Shown one piece after another: positions 23,526 through 34,066 of a stretch of 64,000 bases of DNA. The position numbers and the translations under genes are program-made. Origin of the DNA: Acanthaster planci (taxonomy: Eukaryota > Echinodermata > Asteroidea > Valvatida > Acanthasteridae); assembly GCF_001949145.1 (NCBI RefSeq), contig NW_019091506.1, forward strand, positions 413,548 to 477,547, in the 5' to 3' direction. The notes beneath the pieces were generated by a model that saw only the letters and a program-made list of their open reading frames with translations, was not told the origin of the DNA and did no database searches. Each line of letters begins with the position of its first letter. The stretch's first letter is position 1.

Positions 23526-26500
23526 CTACATATTATAAAACACACAGTCCATTGCAGTCACCTCTTGTGACAAAAAGACCGCCAAGTCTAGCACCTTCTT
23601 GTAAATGGACTGAAAAAAGTAAAGGATAACTATGTTACATTTGTCACAAACGCTGAGCGTTGTTTGGGCTACTTTTTGTGATGCTTGTTGGTGGAATGTT
23701 ACGGTCATGAGATTCACTCAGACATGTGCGCAGCTTTTGGAAAATAGACCGTATTCGCGGCGTCCCCAATTTCAGTCGTATTCCTGAACGTACAGTATCA
23801 ATTTGATACCCGTGATGGGGTGGTACCAGGTGATTTGGGGGGTCGGAATGAAATTGTAGAATATAGTCAGGTTCTTTGAATTTAACATTTTCAAATAAAT
23901 ACACTACGTTGAGGAATACAACTGAAATTAGGGCCGCCGCGAATACGGTCTATTGTGAATTGTAGATAATGTCATATCACATCACACACGTCTTCATTGC
24001 ACCGCTGTAACTTTGACTTATAACACAGTCCAGCGTATAGATATGCATGGTAATATCCGATCCAATCTGATGTACAGTTCCACAGATATTGCCCTGTGGA
24101 TTGAAGAGGGCACCCATCTATGGCATCACATATCACGTGCGCACCTTTGACCATAATGTAAAATATAAAAATACAATATCCTGGAATATCTGGTGCGATA
24201 AAAAAAAAAATCCAATAAGCAAGGAGAAAAAACAAAAGCTGTTCTGGCTTTTGTGTCAAAACAGCTAACAAGACAACGCCTGAGACTTAAGACTTCGGAA
24301 TTATTCTCTGTAATATTATTTTGTTACATGAGAGATTTCTGAAATCATTCGATTGGCTACATCCTATGGGCCATTGACGGCACAAAACATTTGCAGTAAA
24401 ATTTGCCTGCGTTGAAATAATATTGATGAGATCAAAGCAATTGTAAGACGCAGAGATATCTACCAGTACTTGTCAATCAAAAGTCAGGTGCCAATGTACT
24501 ATTATCTCCGCAATATCCAAATATTCCTCAGCTCCCTGGGGAATATTCTAGCCTGATGCTGCCACATCAATCACAAATGGCTAAACATGATAACAGTATC
24601 TGCCCTCACAGGTTCCCACTTACTCCTGGATGGAGGGAGGCAGGAAGGGGTAAAGTGACTTGCCAAAGATCAAAATATTATGCTACCACCAGCTGGATTC
24701 GAACCCTTGACCCTATGATCGGAAGCAGTAAAACCTAACCACTAAGTTACATGCCCCTGACATGTATTCCACTTCTGTGATGTCCAGATTCTGCATTCGT
24801 GTTCGCTTTCACTGTACAAAAACATGCCCTCAAACATGGAAATCTGATTGATTTGCATATTCTCCGATCAACAGAGTACCCTCACCTGAATCTACTGTGT
24901 CCGGACGGCCACTTAAACTTGTGTTTCACCTTGAGATGTCTGGTGAGAGTTGCTCCGCAGGAGTAACGCATCCCGCAAACGTGGCAAGCATACGGTCGTT
25001 TCTTTTCATTCTGCATACCAAAAAAATGAATCAATTTAAAATCTTGTGCTCAAAGCTGGGAAATGCTTTGGTCAAAACTAATGTACATGTTACGCAACAT
25101 CTCTCAGATGGTGACTTCAAGATTGGACATGTGCCCTCTTTCCACAAAAACAAAATGGTCAACTTGAATCAAGACTAGTACATGTGTTCTGTCAGTTCAT
25201 TTGCTTAAACTGTGGCATGGTAACACATGCCTATCTGTTTCCTTCAGTCCGAAAACAGGCAGATCAACTTGAATCAAGACTAGTTGTTCCTCATTGCCCG
25301 TGCTTTATAATACACTGAGGCATTGTAATGTCCCAAGAGCTGAGTTACTTCTGTGCCCTTCCCTCCCCCCCCCCAAAAAGGATGATGGACTTGAATCAAG
25401 ACCACATGTAGTTCTTCTCCGGTCCACCCACTTACAGTATGGCATCGTTTCATGTGCCTGCGCATGGTGGTCATGGCATAGGCCGTATAGTGGCAGCCTT
25501 CCTCGTCACACATCATGAGGTTATCGGGCAAGTGGGTGGCATGATGCTTGCGTAGAGCATTCAGCGATTTACAACTGGCAAAATGAAATTAGAAATGTGT
25601 TGGTGATAATTGCATCTGTTGTGCGCATGCAAAAGTCACCGACAAATAAACGTCTTCAAAGCTACACATCAGCTGCACGGCACCTGACTAAAATGAACAC
25701 ATGGGCAAATCCAGCCCCTCGGTTACATTGAATAATACTAAGCACAGTTGAGGAATTCCAGTCTTGAAATGCTGTGAGACTATGCTTCAATACAGGCGTT
25801 TCACAATAGTGCGCCTCCAAGAGTTCGCAACGCATTGACCAATCACAGCGCACGAAATTTGTCGGCCTAAGGCGCGTTCGGAAAGGGTCGACAAATTTCG
25901 CGCGTTGTGATTGGCCATCAGTTAGTTACACTTATAGAGCCCCTGTTTATGCACAATTCCATTTCATGGGCCACGTCTCTGGAATGATATCAGTGGGACT
26001 AAGGACGATGAAAACACAGCCGTCTCTGGGCTGCTTTAAGAAATCTTACGAAGTGGATTTGATCTCTGATTATGTAGCATAGCTTCTCTTTTTAATCATT
26101 ATTCTAGCATTTTGTCTTTTTCTCGTTGTTGCCTCTTATTCCCACTTGTTTTCGCATGCGCGTACTGCTCATTAAAGATTTCATTTTGTTTGTTTATCTC
26201 TGATAGTTGTTTCATGTTTCTTGATCTTGGCATGGCAATATAAGCCCTTGGCTTCTGCCTATGCCAACATATTGCTCTGTACATTATCTTTTGTGTTAAT
26301 TAATTCATTCATTTTCTTTATTACTTGTTACATAATTTTATGATCCTCACTTTAGACGATCACGTTGTGTAACAAACCTTTGGCCTTACTTTCCTTTTGT
26401 AATTTTCAGAAAAATGGAAATAAACGTGTTTGTGAAGGAATGAGAGTTTGATTCTTGGCAGTATACAAGGATCGGTGTGGCCCGTAAGGGGATTCTCTCT

Positions 26501-29500
26501 TTCCAAACAAGATTGTTGAGGGCACGAATGGGTATGAAGAGTTGAGTGTCACCTGTGGTCGCAGAGGTCACACTGGAACGGCCGGTCATTGGTGTGCTTC
26601 CACTTGATGTGAGCCTTCAGCATAGAGGGATTGGTGCACGTCATGTCACAGTTGGGGCATTTGTAGTGGTTGACTGCAACGAACCGTGTAAAAGACAGGG
26701 TGGTAGGAAGCAAGGACAGGGTGGGGCGAAGTGAGGGCTGACTGCCCAAGAATTTCCCCCCCCCACGGGTTTAGGTTCCCCCCATAGGCATGCATTCAGT
26801 GAAGTCACTTGCCACACAAGTCTCTTAAAATGTGCCAGTTGGGCGGAGGGAGTTTCCCCCGCCGTTTTTCTTTGGACGCTATACATTTTTTGGCTCCTCC
26901 CCGCAGACACGGCCAAGTGTTCATGCCATGGACCTACTTGTCTTCCCCAACACGTTTCCAAAAACCTCCGCCCATGCTCTTACTCTCCCATTTTGAGCTT
27001 TGAAAAACTCAACATCCTCAAACAATCGCATCAACAAGCAGCAAAGCCAGGAAAATTAAACGGGTTACACTTGAATCACATACCATGATGCCTCATGTGG
27101 TCTCTTAGCAACCGCTCGGAGGCAAAAATCTTGGAGCAATGAGAGCACTGGTAGTTTTGCACTGAAGAAAACAAAAGCAACGATTGTAAACAACGCTGGG
27201 TTTGATTTGACAAAAACCCTGAGAGAAAACAAGAGATATTTCACATGCTGATAGTGTCAAGTTTGTGTGACCTCTGGTCGACATACGGAACACACTAGTA
27301 TCCGCTGAGTGTCATTTGGAACAGATGTATCGGTGGCAACTGTTGCTATGCTTACTACGCATCACTCAGTGAATATGTGCCGCTCTCGCCCATTTCAAAA
27401 CCTTGTAAAATGGAAAAATGCGGAGACATGGCTGCCATTCTTGGGGGCACTGCTGAAATTGTTTAACCCTAACCCCAAAGGGAGTATGTAAAATCGTATT
27501 GAAATTGGAGGAATTTAGGACTGTTGGGGTTAATGTGTAATGTAACGCGATCCCAAAGAGAAGAATCCGCTCCGAGAAGAACAAAAAGAGGGCATGTTTT
27601 TAAGGAAACAAATAGGCGCGCCATGAGGCGCACAAGTATATGCGCGTTTGACACGGAGCACGCTGAGTGCACATAACTAATTTATTCCCGCATGTGTGGT
27701 CTTTGCATACACGCAGAAGGCGTGCAAGAACCTGCTTGTAACCACCTGTCTTTCTTTCGCTAATTGATGGTGCACTTCAGCTTGGGGCGGAGTGTAAATA
27801 CTGTAGCCCATTATTGGAAAAGCAGTCACATCTGCCTGCTCAACACCTCCCTTCCCAACCCAACCCAGCCCCCCCATGTACATGTAGATAAACCCCACTC
27901 TAAAGCCAAACCTGGATCCACTCCATTAGAGAAACAGCGATTAATGGCACATTCAACTCATTTTGTGGTATACAGTGACATTTGACTGTGGGCGGACTGA
28001 AGATCATTTGCAATTTTGAGGGGTCCAGCGTAGGACCTTTTCTCAGGTCTACTTTTGTGAATCTTTATATTATTCTTTAGCTCCGACTCCTTAGGGTGGG
28101 TGTAAAATCGTACTGAAATCAGGCCTGTTTGCAATTAATGGCACATGCTCTGTGTCTCGCAGAGCTCAAATGATTATCCACATATATATGTACATATCAT
28201 CTGCGAAGTGGGGGTGTGTGGCTTACACTCTATGGCGATCTGTCTCGCGATGTGGTCGATGAATTTGGCCCTGTTACTGAAGAGGCTGCCGCACTCGGCG
28301 CAGGCAAATCTCTTCTCCTGGGTGTGACTGCGCAGGTGCTCGGCCAGCTTGTACTTGGTCTTGGTCACAGAGTCGCAACCTGAGACAAACACGAGGTTGA
28401 TTATAGAAGGCAGAGCCTGGTTTTTGTACCTGGGGAAGTTCGATCAAGGACCATGGTTTACCATAGTTCAACAAACTCTGATCGAACGGACGTCAGTCAA
28501 CGACGGTTCAACCAGTCTAGTCAACTATTCGTGACCAGCCTACTGAGGTAAGTGTTCCATGTACATGTATATACCTTACCATACACAGATCTGCCTTGTT
28601 TCATATTTTATCTACTTGTCCACGACCAGGCAACTTCTTTTAAGCCATCCACGGACCCCAGCACAGATTGACATCACTGGTTATGTTCGAATTACATGGT
28701 TGCAGCTACCAACAACACATGCTCATTAATGATAAATGGCTACAGCTGCTTGCTAGCTCCATCCATAGATATTCATAGTGTTTCAAGCCGTAGCCAGGTA
28801 ATTCCAACACCTTCCGACACTCCAAACAGCTTGCCACACATACATGATCAGTGTTGTCACCAGCTTTTTATGTTAACGTAGGGGGCAAGCTCCCATGGGG
28901 GGTGGGGGTGGCAAGCCGAGGACTGGACATTTTTGGACACCTGGGGGCGCTGTTCAAACACTTCTGTAACATGTGTTAAAAGTTACTGTGTTAGAGTGAG
29001 CTAGCTACCGGTACAATACCCTGGCAGTAATGCATTTATCAACAAGAAATTGAATAGTAATTGTTTCTGTTTTATCTTTTGCAATAACAAATCAATGACA
29101 TTTTTTTTTATCAATGAATATACGACAGTACCCATCCCCCTTCAATTGGAGGTACTCAAGCCATTTACATTTTTGGCGGGGGTTAAAATATGTGCTTATT
29201 TGTTGAAAAACTTAATGATCTACAGTGTGTGCACCGGCAAAAATCACGCTTAGCAAACTGCTGAAAAGCATCCAAACCACAACATCAAATTCACGCATTA
29301 GAAAAGAAAATGCCCACAGGAAGAAGGAAATGAAATACTGAGAACTATCTCTGGAATTTCAGCAGCTTCTTTCTGACATCATTTTGTGTTTTACAATGAA
29401 CAGAGAAGTACATGTACAGTGTGAACCATGCGGCATATTTTCACGACTGACTGGAATCTTGTGTAGTCTGGCCCAGATCATGTATTGTAGGGCCAACACA

Positions 29501-31576
29501 TTGCTGTAAAACGGAGGGAACCAGTCTCCATCATATCACGTAGCAAGCGCAGCACGTGGTTTGTTTTTTCTCCACTGCAAAGTTTGTCGACGACGCGTCT
29601 TGTGCGTGACACGGGCGTCTATTTGTGACACTGTGCCCAAATACATGCATCGTCGTGGCAGGTGCGACTTTTGTTCCGGTTTTCGGTGCACTTTGCTGAT
29701 ATTTCTGTGTCTTTGTACATTTACGTGGCTGAGGGTTGTAATTTCTAGCCACACCCAAGGTTCTGGAGAAATTTGCTGCAAAAAAGAGTTATCTTCCAGG
29801 CCAGATTCTAGCATCACAGCCCAAAATGTTAGCGTCAGAGCGACCTACGCTAAAATGCTCTGGCAAGAACACTGATGGTGTTGTGGGAAATAAACGTGAC
29901 TGATTCTCAAAAAATACACAAATACAAAAACTGCCGAACTCTTTCATGGCTATGGGGACCTAAATATATGAAAACATTAGATGGCCTGATGTTTCAATCC
30001 TGGCAGAAATTTTCTGAAACGCAAAACATGATTTCATCAGACTGAGCACAACCAGAGTGTCTCCCATAAAGTTGCCCATCTAGTAGTGCACAGAGAGATT
30101 TAGAAATAGAAGAGATACATACCTTCCCAACGGCAAGGGTATGTCTCTGTTTCCCCCACCATCACCGGATCCTCAATCATCCCATGATTGTCGGCGTGGC
30201 GGTAGAAATGCTCCGCGTTATCTGTATAAAACTACAGAGAACAGAAAAACTGATTTCCCGAAAATTCTGCAACCACTCAACAGCCCCACGTGGCTCATTC
30301 CTGAAAACGCAGCTGTCTTTTTCAATTTCTGGCTGCAGAAACCATGAAATATAGTCTGGTCAATGCCACAGTCATCTCAGCCAGCCACAAGAGAAAACAA
30401 GACCAAGGTAGCTCTGACTCACCTGACAGTCACGCCAGTAGCAGACAAACCCTTCCGGTAGCTCGGGGATCAAGTTTCGCGTCGTCTCTCCCAGGATGCA
30501 CTGGCCAAAGTCATTCTTAGACTGCTCCTGTTTGGCCCACCACTTGATCTTGGCATGGTAGGCATGGAAGTACAGGTGCCGGACCAGTGTCATTTCACCA
30601 TCGGTAGTAGTGAAGTTACATCCTGTCCAGTCACACTGTAGCTCGTCTTTGGCAGGACGGAAAAAAATGCAAACGACAGAAACAAAATCCAAAACCAAAT
30701 TACTTTCAGAGTGGTAATTAATTTGTATTATCTCAACCTTACATCTCAAGAAGTTGTAGATCTTTCACGCACAAGCATAGTTATTTGGCCAAAGACAAAA
30801 ATTACTGTTTAGTTGAGCACTCATTTTTTTCATCAATTTTTTAATTGGAAAAAAATACAATCTACGTGACTGGATTGGTGGAAATGTAATAATTTGTTTG
30901 GCTTGCCTACTGCTACTGGTTGCAACCATTCATGACGTAGGCTTTCCTTTGCCATAGGTTACCAGCCTAAGGCCATGCAATGAACATTTTATGTGGCTGG
31001 TTCCCGGCCAACACTTGGTCAGCCATGCTCTTTGTTCTGCAATGCAATGTACTTTCATTCAAGCGGTAGTCTTGGTCCCAGATTGGATTTAGATTTTATT
31101 CCCAACTCGGCCGATTTGAAAGGTCTACCTGCATCTGAATCACACACAGGAAAGCTCAATCATCGATCGGTGCACTGTAAACATTCTTTTTACTCAATGC
31201 ACGTTATTATGCTAGCTCACACATGCGCATGTGTAGTGCACTTGGAATTTCTTGAGTAGACATGCCAAATATGCCAAGACTGAAATTGATTGGACTTCTT
31301 GAAAGTGCCCTCTGTTAGTGAATAATTTTTTTGCAATGACCAGGTATCTGTGCGTGCAAAATGTCGAGGGGGGGGATAAATTCCAAATCAAGCCGTACCC
31401 TGGGTTGGCGTTATTTCAAAGTTTTTGTAGTTTTCGGCATTGACGCCGTCGGGCAAGATAAGATTCACGTGGTCGTTGACGTGGAGCAGGAACTGGTCCA
31501 TGTGGCTTTCTGTCACTCCGCAGCTCTGCCATTCGCACTGCAGCATCATGGGCTTCTTCTTCAGGTCTGGGGGCAT
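23108..31576 (-). CDS. HINFP: HINFP-like histone H4 transcription factor (9 exons)
   Basis: Zinc-finger factor that in vertebrates binds the cell-cycle element of histone H4 promoters and activates them at S phase with NPAT. Coding exons in order: 31576-31399, 30646-30423, 30231-30123, 28379-28227, 27161-27084, 26673-26553, 25574-25436, 25010-24886, 23525-23108. Every junction is GT-AG and all phases agree, giving 514 residues (human HINFP is about 517). I count ten C2H2-type fingers over residues 13-365; the first four and the ninth have the wide C-x4-C spacing typical of HINFP, and the fifth ends His-Gln rather than His-His, as I recall for HINFP. The invariant segment HKFKWPSGH follows the last finger. 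A Gln/Glu-rich coiled tail ends in YLIYE. The start MPPDLKKK matches the vertebrate N-terminus in position and style. The gene faces the PRDM15-like gene head-to-head. Confidence 0.95.
23743..23954. mobile_element. MITE with about 50-bp terminal inverted repeats
   Basis: The ends 23743-23792 and 23905-23954 are inverted copies: AATAGACCGTATTCGCGGCG, then CCCNAATTTCAGT and GTATTCCT. The 212-bp element lies in HINFP-like intron 8. The outermost TA on each side may be the target duplication, as in Tc1/mariner-derived MITEs. Confidence 0.75.
24595..24757 (-). mobile_element. tRNA-derived SINE
   Basis: Read on the minus strand, the head is GGGGCATGTAACTTAGTGGT (box A region), followed by GGGTTCGAATCCAGC (box B), then a body with CTTTGGCAAGTCACTTTACC. 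The body strongly resembles the CORE/MIR-type SINE centre. It lies in HINFP-like intron 8. Confidence 0.75.
24886..25010 (-). CDS. HINFP: HINFP-like exon 8 (finger 10)
   Basis: Acceptor GGTATGCAG, donor GTGAGG. Encodes finger 10 ([20 protein letters not shown]) and the segment [14 protein letters not shown], which I recall as the most conserved block of HINFP. Confidence 0.95.
25436..25574 (-). CDS. HINFP: HINFP-like exon 7 (fingers 8 and 9)
   Basis: Acceptor TTTTGCCAG, donor GTAAGT. Encodes [14 protein letters not shown], then the wide-spaced finger 9 ([19 protein letters not shown]). Ends in phase 0. Confidence 0.94.
25787..25916. mobile_element. Fold-back MITE, truncated copy 2
   Basis: The left arm matches 22014-22084. 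The right arm is cut short after GATTGGCC at about 25916. It lies in HINFP-like intron 6. Confidence 0.75.
26553..26673 (-). CDS. HINFP: HINFP-like exon 6 (finger 7)
   Basis: Acceptor CGTTGCAG, donor GTGACA. Encodes [12 protein letters not shown] and the rest of finger 7, then CDLCDH, the start of finger 8. Ends in phase 2. Confidence 0.94.
27084..27161 (-). CDS. HINFP: HINFP-like exon 5 (finger 6)
   Basis: A 78-base exon too short to stand out as an ORF. Acceptor TTTTCTTCAG, donor GTATGT, phase 1 in and out. Encodes finger 6, [20 protein letters not shown]. Confidence 0.93.
27463..27533. mobile_element. TTAA-flanked micro-element (63 bp)
   Basis: TTAA at 27463-27466 and 27530-27533 bracket 63 bases that begin CCCTAACCCC and end CTGTTGGGG. 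It pairs with the element at 12572-12634. A decayed relative without clear ends lies at about 28093-28136 (GGTGTAAAATCGTACTGAAA). It lies in HINFP-like intron 4. Confidence 0.5.
28227..28379 (-). CDS. HINFP: HINFP-like exon 4 (fingers 4 and 5)
   Basis: Acceptor TGTCTCAG, donor GTAAGC. Completes finger 4 (HLRSHTQEK) and encodes finger 5 ([21 protein letters not shown]), whose last ligand position is Gln rather than His. Confidence 0.94.
28434..28553 (+). repeat. Dispersed repeat, copy in HINFP-like intron 3
   Basis: Matches the minus strand of 34610-34742: GATCAAGGACCA, ACCATGGT, GGTTCAACCAGTCTAGTCAA and CAGCCTACTGAGGTAAG occur in the same order. Confidence 0.6.
28560..30120. other. HINFP-like intron 3, remaining part
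   Basis: No exon is supported here. The ORFs at 29531-29875 have no family features and no matching splice phases. Confidence 0.5.
30123..30231 (-). CDS. HINFP: HINFP-like exon 3 (end of finger 3, start of finger 4)
   Basis: Acceptor with a strong pyrimidine tract (TTCTGTTCTCTGTAG), donor GTATGT. Encodes [16 protein letters not shown], completing finger 3, then CRWE of finger 4. A nearer AG at 30222-30223 would break the phase, so the upstream AG was chosen. Confidence 0.93.
30423..30646 (-). CDS. HINFP: HINFP-like exon 2 (finger 2, start of finger 3)
   Basis: Acceptor CCAAAG, donor GTGAGT. Encodes finger 2 (CDWTGC...HLYFHAYH), the linker [18 protein letters not shown] and the first half of finger 3 (CYWRDCQ). 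Ends in phase 0, so finger 3 is split by the intron. Confidence 0.94.
31399..31576 (-). CDS. HINFP: HINFP-like exon 1 (start codon, finger 1)
   Basis: Encodes [11 protein letters not shown] and finger 1 (CEWQSC...HVNDH). Donor GTACGG at 31398-31393; exon ends in phase 1. A possible acceptor (GAGCCAG) stands directly before the ATG, so a non-coding 5' exon farther upstream is likely. Confidence 0.9.
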
Positions 31577-31928
31577 ACTGGCTCAGAGTGGACGCCGCCG
31601 GATCCAACCGGTTCCGACTGGTTCATCAAGAGGATATATTGGAGCTGTTTCAAAGCTTGCTAGGCCTAAAGATGCATGTCCAAGATTCTCCACCGGGTGC
31701 CTGTGAAAAGTGATGTACATCACAGTACATGTATAAAAAGTAAGACTTGTCCAGTAAGTGCATGCTTGCAGGGGAAGGGGCGGTTGGTGATGAACGAAGG
31801 CTATCCCTTTCCTACGACCCCACCCCAGGACCCTATTCCATCAGACAAGATCACCTACCCTTCCAACTAGAAATTCCAAGCTCCTCCAACCCCCTGTCCC
31901 TGCCCAGATCACATGTCAGGCCATGAAT

Positions 31929-32055
31929 TTGTTTCACATAGATGTGGATCGCGATCAGTGATCAAGGCTGGTTGGCGGTATCCATTAGGTGGGTTCTGCT
32001 TTCAGGAAACCAACGACAGCTCACTGATCGCGATTCGGATCCGCTTGAAACAAAC
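31929..32055. mobile_element. Fold-back element of about 127 bp
   Basis: The arms 31929-31971 and 32020-32055 are inverted relatives: GGATCGCGATCAGTGA on the left pairs with TCACTGATCGCGATTC on the right, and TTTGTTTCA pairs with TGAAACAAAC. A related half (GGATCCGCGTGAAACAAAC) lies at about 17387. Confidence 0.6.
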
Positions 32056-32539
32056 ATAGCGGAGGTTTGGTCGCACTCTTCAAACACTCCTAAAACACCC
32101 ACTCCTTGCATTGCCCGGATCATACATGTACATGTATGTCTTGGTTTGGTCGCACTCTCCAACCCCAAGAGTGAGGCTTTGGGACACGCACTAGAAGTAT
32201 TGTACATACAGTCAAGACCTCTTCTGACCATCACAAGACCCAACAAGACGAGCTTGAGATCCCCGGCCTGAATTGAAATCATAATCTATTCCAATGTATG
32301 ACACTTTTTTCACCATTTTGCTAAGTAGATGCAGGGGGCAACTAGAACAGTGCGAGCATGGAGGAATTCCTCCCTGGTGCAACCCACCCATGGATAACTT
32401 GCCCAAAAATATTTGACTCAAAACTTCATTTTTTCTCCTCCCTACTACAAAAAATCACAAACCCCACATTTTGCAGGAAACCCTTGCTTTCAGGATCTAC
32501 CTCTCATCAGTTTTAAGTCTCTTGAATGACGACATTATT

Positions 32540-33095
32540 TATTTGGAAACTCATTTTCTTAAATAGGACATTGTGATTAAACCTCGTCTTTTTTACACGC
32601 TGTACATGTAGCTCCTCTCTTTAATTTCCAATTTCAAAATTTTGGAAATTTGAAGTGAAGCCAGCATTTGATTCATTGAAATAAGGCACAAATAGCATTA
32701 AGAACAAAGATTTTACAAAAAATTAAAAATAGGACTTTCTAGGTTTTCAGTTAAAATCCAGACTCATTTTCTTATACAAAATAATCACAGTTTGCTTTGC
32801 ATTACACGTGTACAAAAAGCATCTCAAAACATCCCCACTTCAAATCAACTTTCTTCGCTGAGTGGGATGGAATCCAAATTTATATCAAAATATAGCTCAA
32901 CTGAGCTGAGTGGAGAGTTGGTATTCTCTTATCCAGTCCAAAATTCAAAGAGGAATAGTAACTCTCCGATCAGTAGAGTTAATCAAAATTGTTTTTCTTA
33001 CGACAACCTCTCCACACTCCAAGATCACTTCAATTATTAAAACAGAAAAAAAGGTTTGAAAAATTTATTAGCCTCCCTTCATGTGCAACCAAAAC
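32540..33095. repeat. Dispersed repeat, copy in the HINFP-PRDM15 interval
   Basis: Matches 54575-54970 in the same orientation over some 400 bases: GAAATAAGGCACAAATA, TTTTCAGT.AAAATCCA, CAGTTTGCT and TTATTAGCCTCC occur in order. About 150 bases near 32850-33000 are extra or divergent in this copy. Confidence 0.65.
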
Positions 33096-33539
33096 AGAAT
33101 ACAGTGTAGGCCTAGTAAAAATGTAAAATTTTTAATGCCCTCCAAAATATCTGAAACACGACACAGCCTTACAAGTTACAGGTAAGTACATGTACCAGGG
33201 CCCACATCCCCCCTACATGTACATAGCCTACTAACTTGGCAGTATTTTTCATTAGGCCTAGTAGGCCAGCCTAGTACTATACAAAATGTAGAAGCAACAT
33301 TACTCCGAGTAGGGTACAGAGTATTACAATATTAGCCTTGGGTAGTACTCCTACTCCTAGAACTTGTAGAAGGACCATTTTTAATTTTATAGCTCCATGG
33401 TATAGTAGGACAAGCTTCTGAACTCTTCCATTCGACAAAAATAGAATTTGAATCTCACCAGTGAAAATGGTTTCCAACTGCGAGCTCAAAACCGCAAGAT
33501 TCAAGAAGACGTAGAAATAGACTGCAGACGTTGGGTCGG

Positions 33540-34008
33540 AACATACATGTACATGTACATGAACATAATGTAGGAGCCTAAGGCCAGCTATGCCTACACA
33601 ACTCCCCGAAATAACGCGCGTTTATCACTTTTTCATTATATTGTAAATATCAAGTGCGCCCCCTATTGCTGAGCATTATTGGTGCATCAAAGAATTTCGT
33701 TTACCCATACTTTTGACCTAATTTGTCATAATTAATGGAATAAAGGAGCTATTAAAACACAATTGCTGGAAGCGTTAAAATAAATGATTTTGTGTACAGT
33801 ATTGCTATATTACTCCACGAAATTTCACTTTTTGTTCTCGGATTTCAAACATTTTTAAAGCGATTGCGCGCAGATTGTCAAAGAGTTCATGCTTTAAGGT
33901 GTTGTATTCTTTGTGACACCGAGATCGGGAAAAGCGTAGTTTTAGCGGAAAGTAGCTTCGACTCACACGAAAAAAGCGTAGACGACGGCGTTAATTTCTC
34001 CGGTAATC
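33540..34008 (+). promoter_or_regulatory. Candidate PRDM15/HINFP divergent promoter region
   Basis: CpG-bearing stretch just upstream of the PRDM15-like ATG, with ACGCGCG at 33614 and GACGACGGCG near 33981. No TATA box is obvious. The two start codons face away from each other 2.4 kb apart, and the HINFP-like gene probably has a 5' non-coding exon somewhere in this interval. A CTCF-like core (GCGCCCCCT) lies near 33656. Confidence 0.4.
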
Positions 34009-34066
34009 ATGGAAACAGAGGGGGGAAATCAACAGGATCAGGGAAGCGAAGACCTTGAGCTGCTTT
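34009..34066 (+). CDS. PRDM15: PRDM15-like exon 1 (start codon)
   Basis: Short exon encoding METEGGNQQDQGSEDLELL plus the first base of a Trp codon. Donor GTGAGT. The split codon T|GG restores the Trp of the WC motif at the exon 2 junction, which supports both the exon and the start. Confidence 0.85.
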
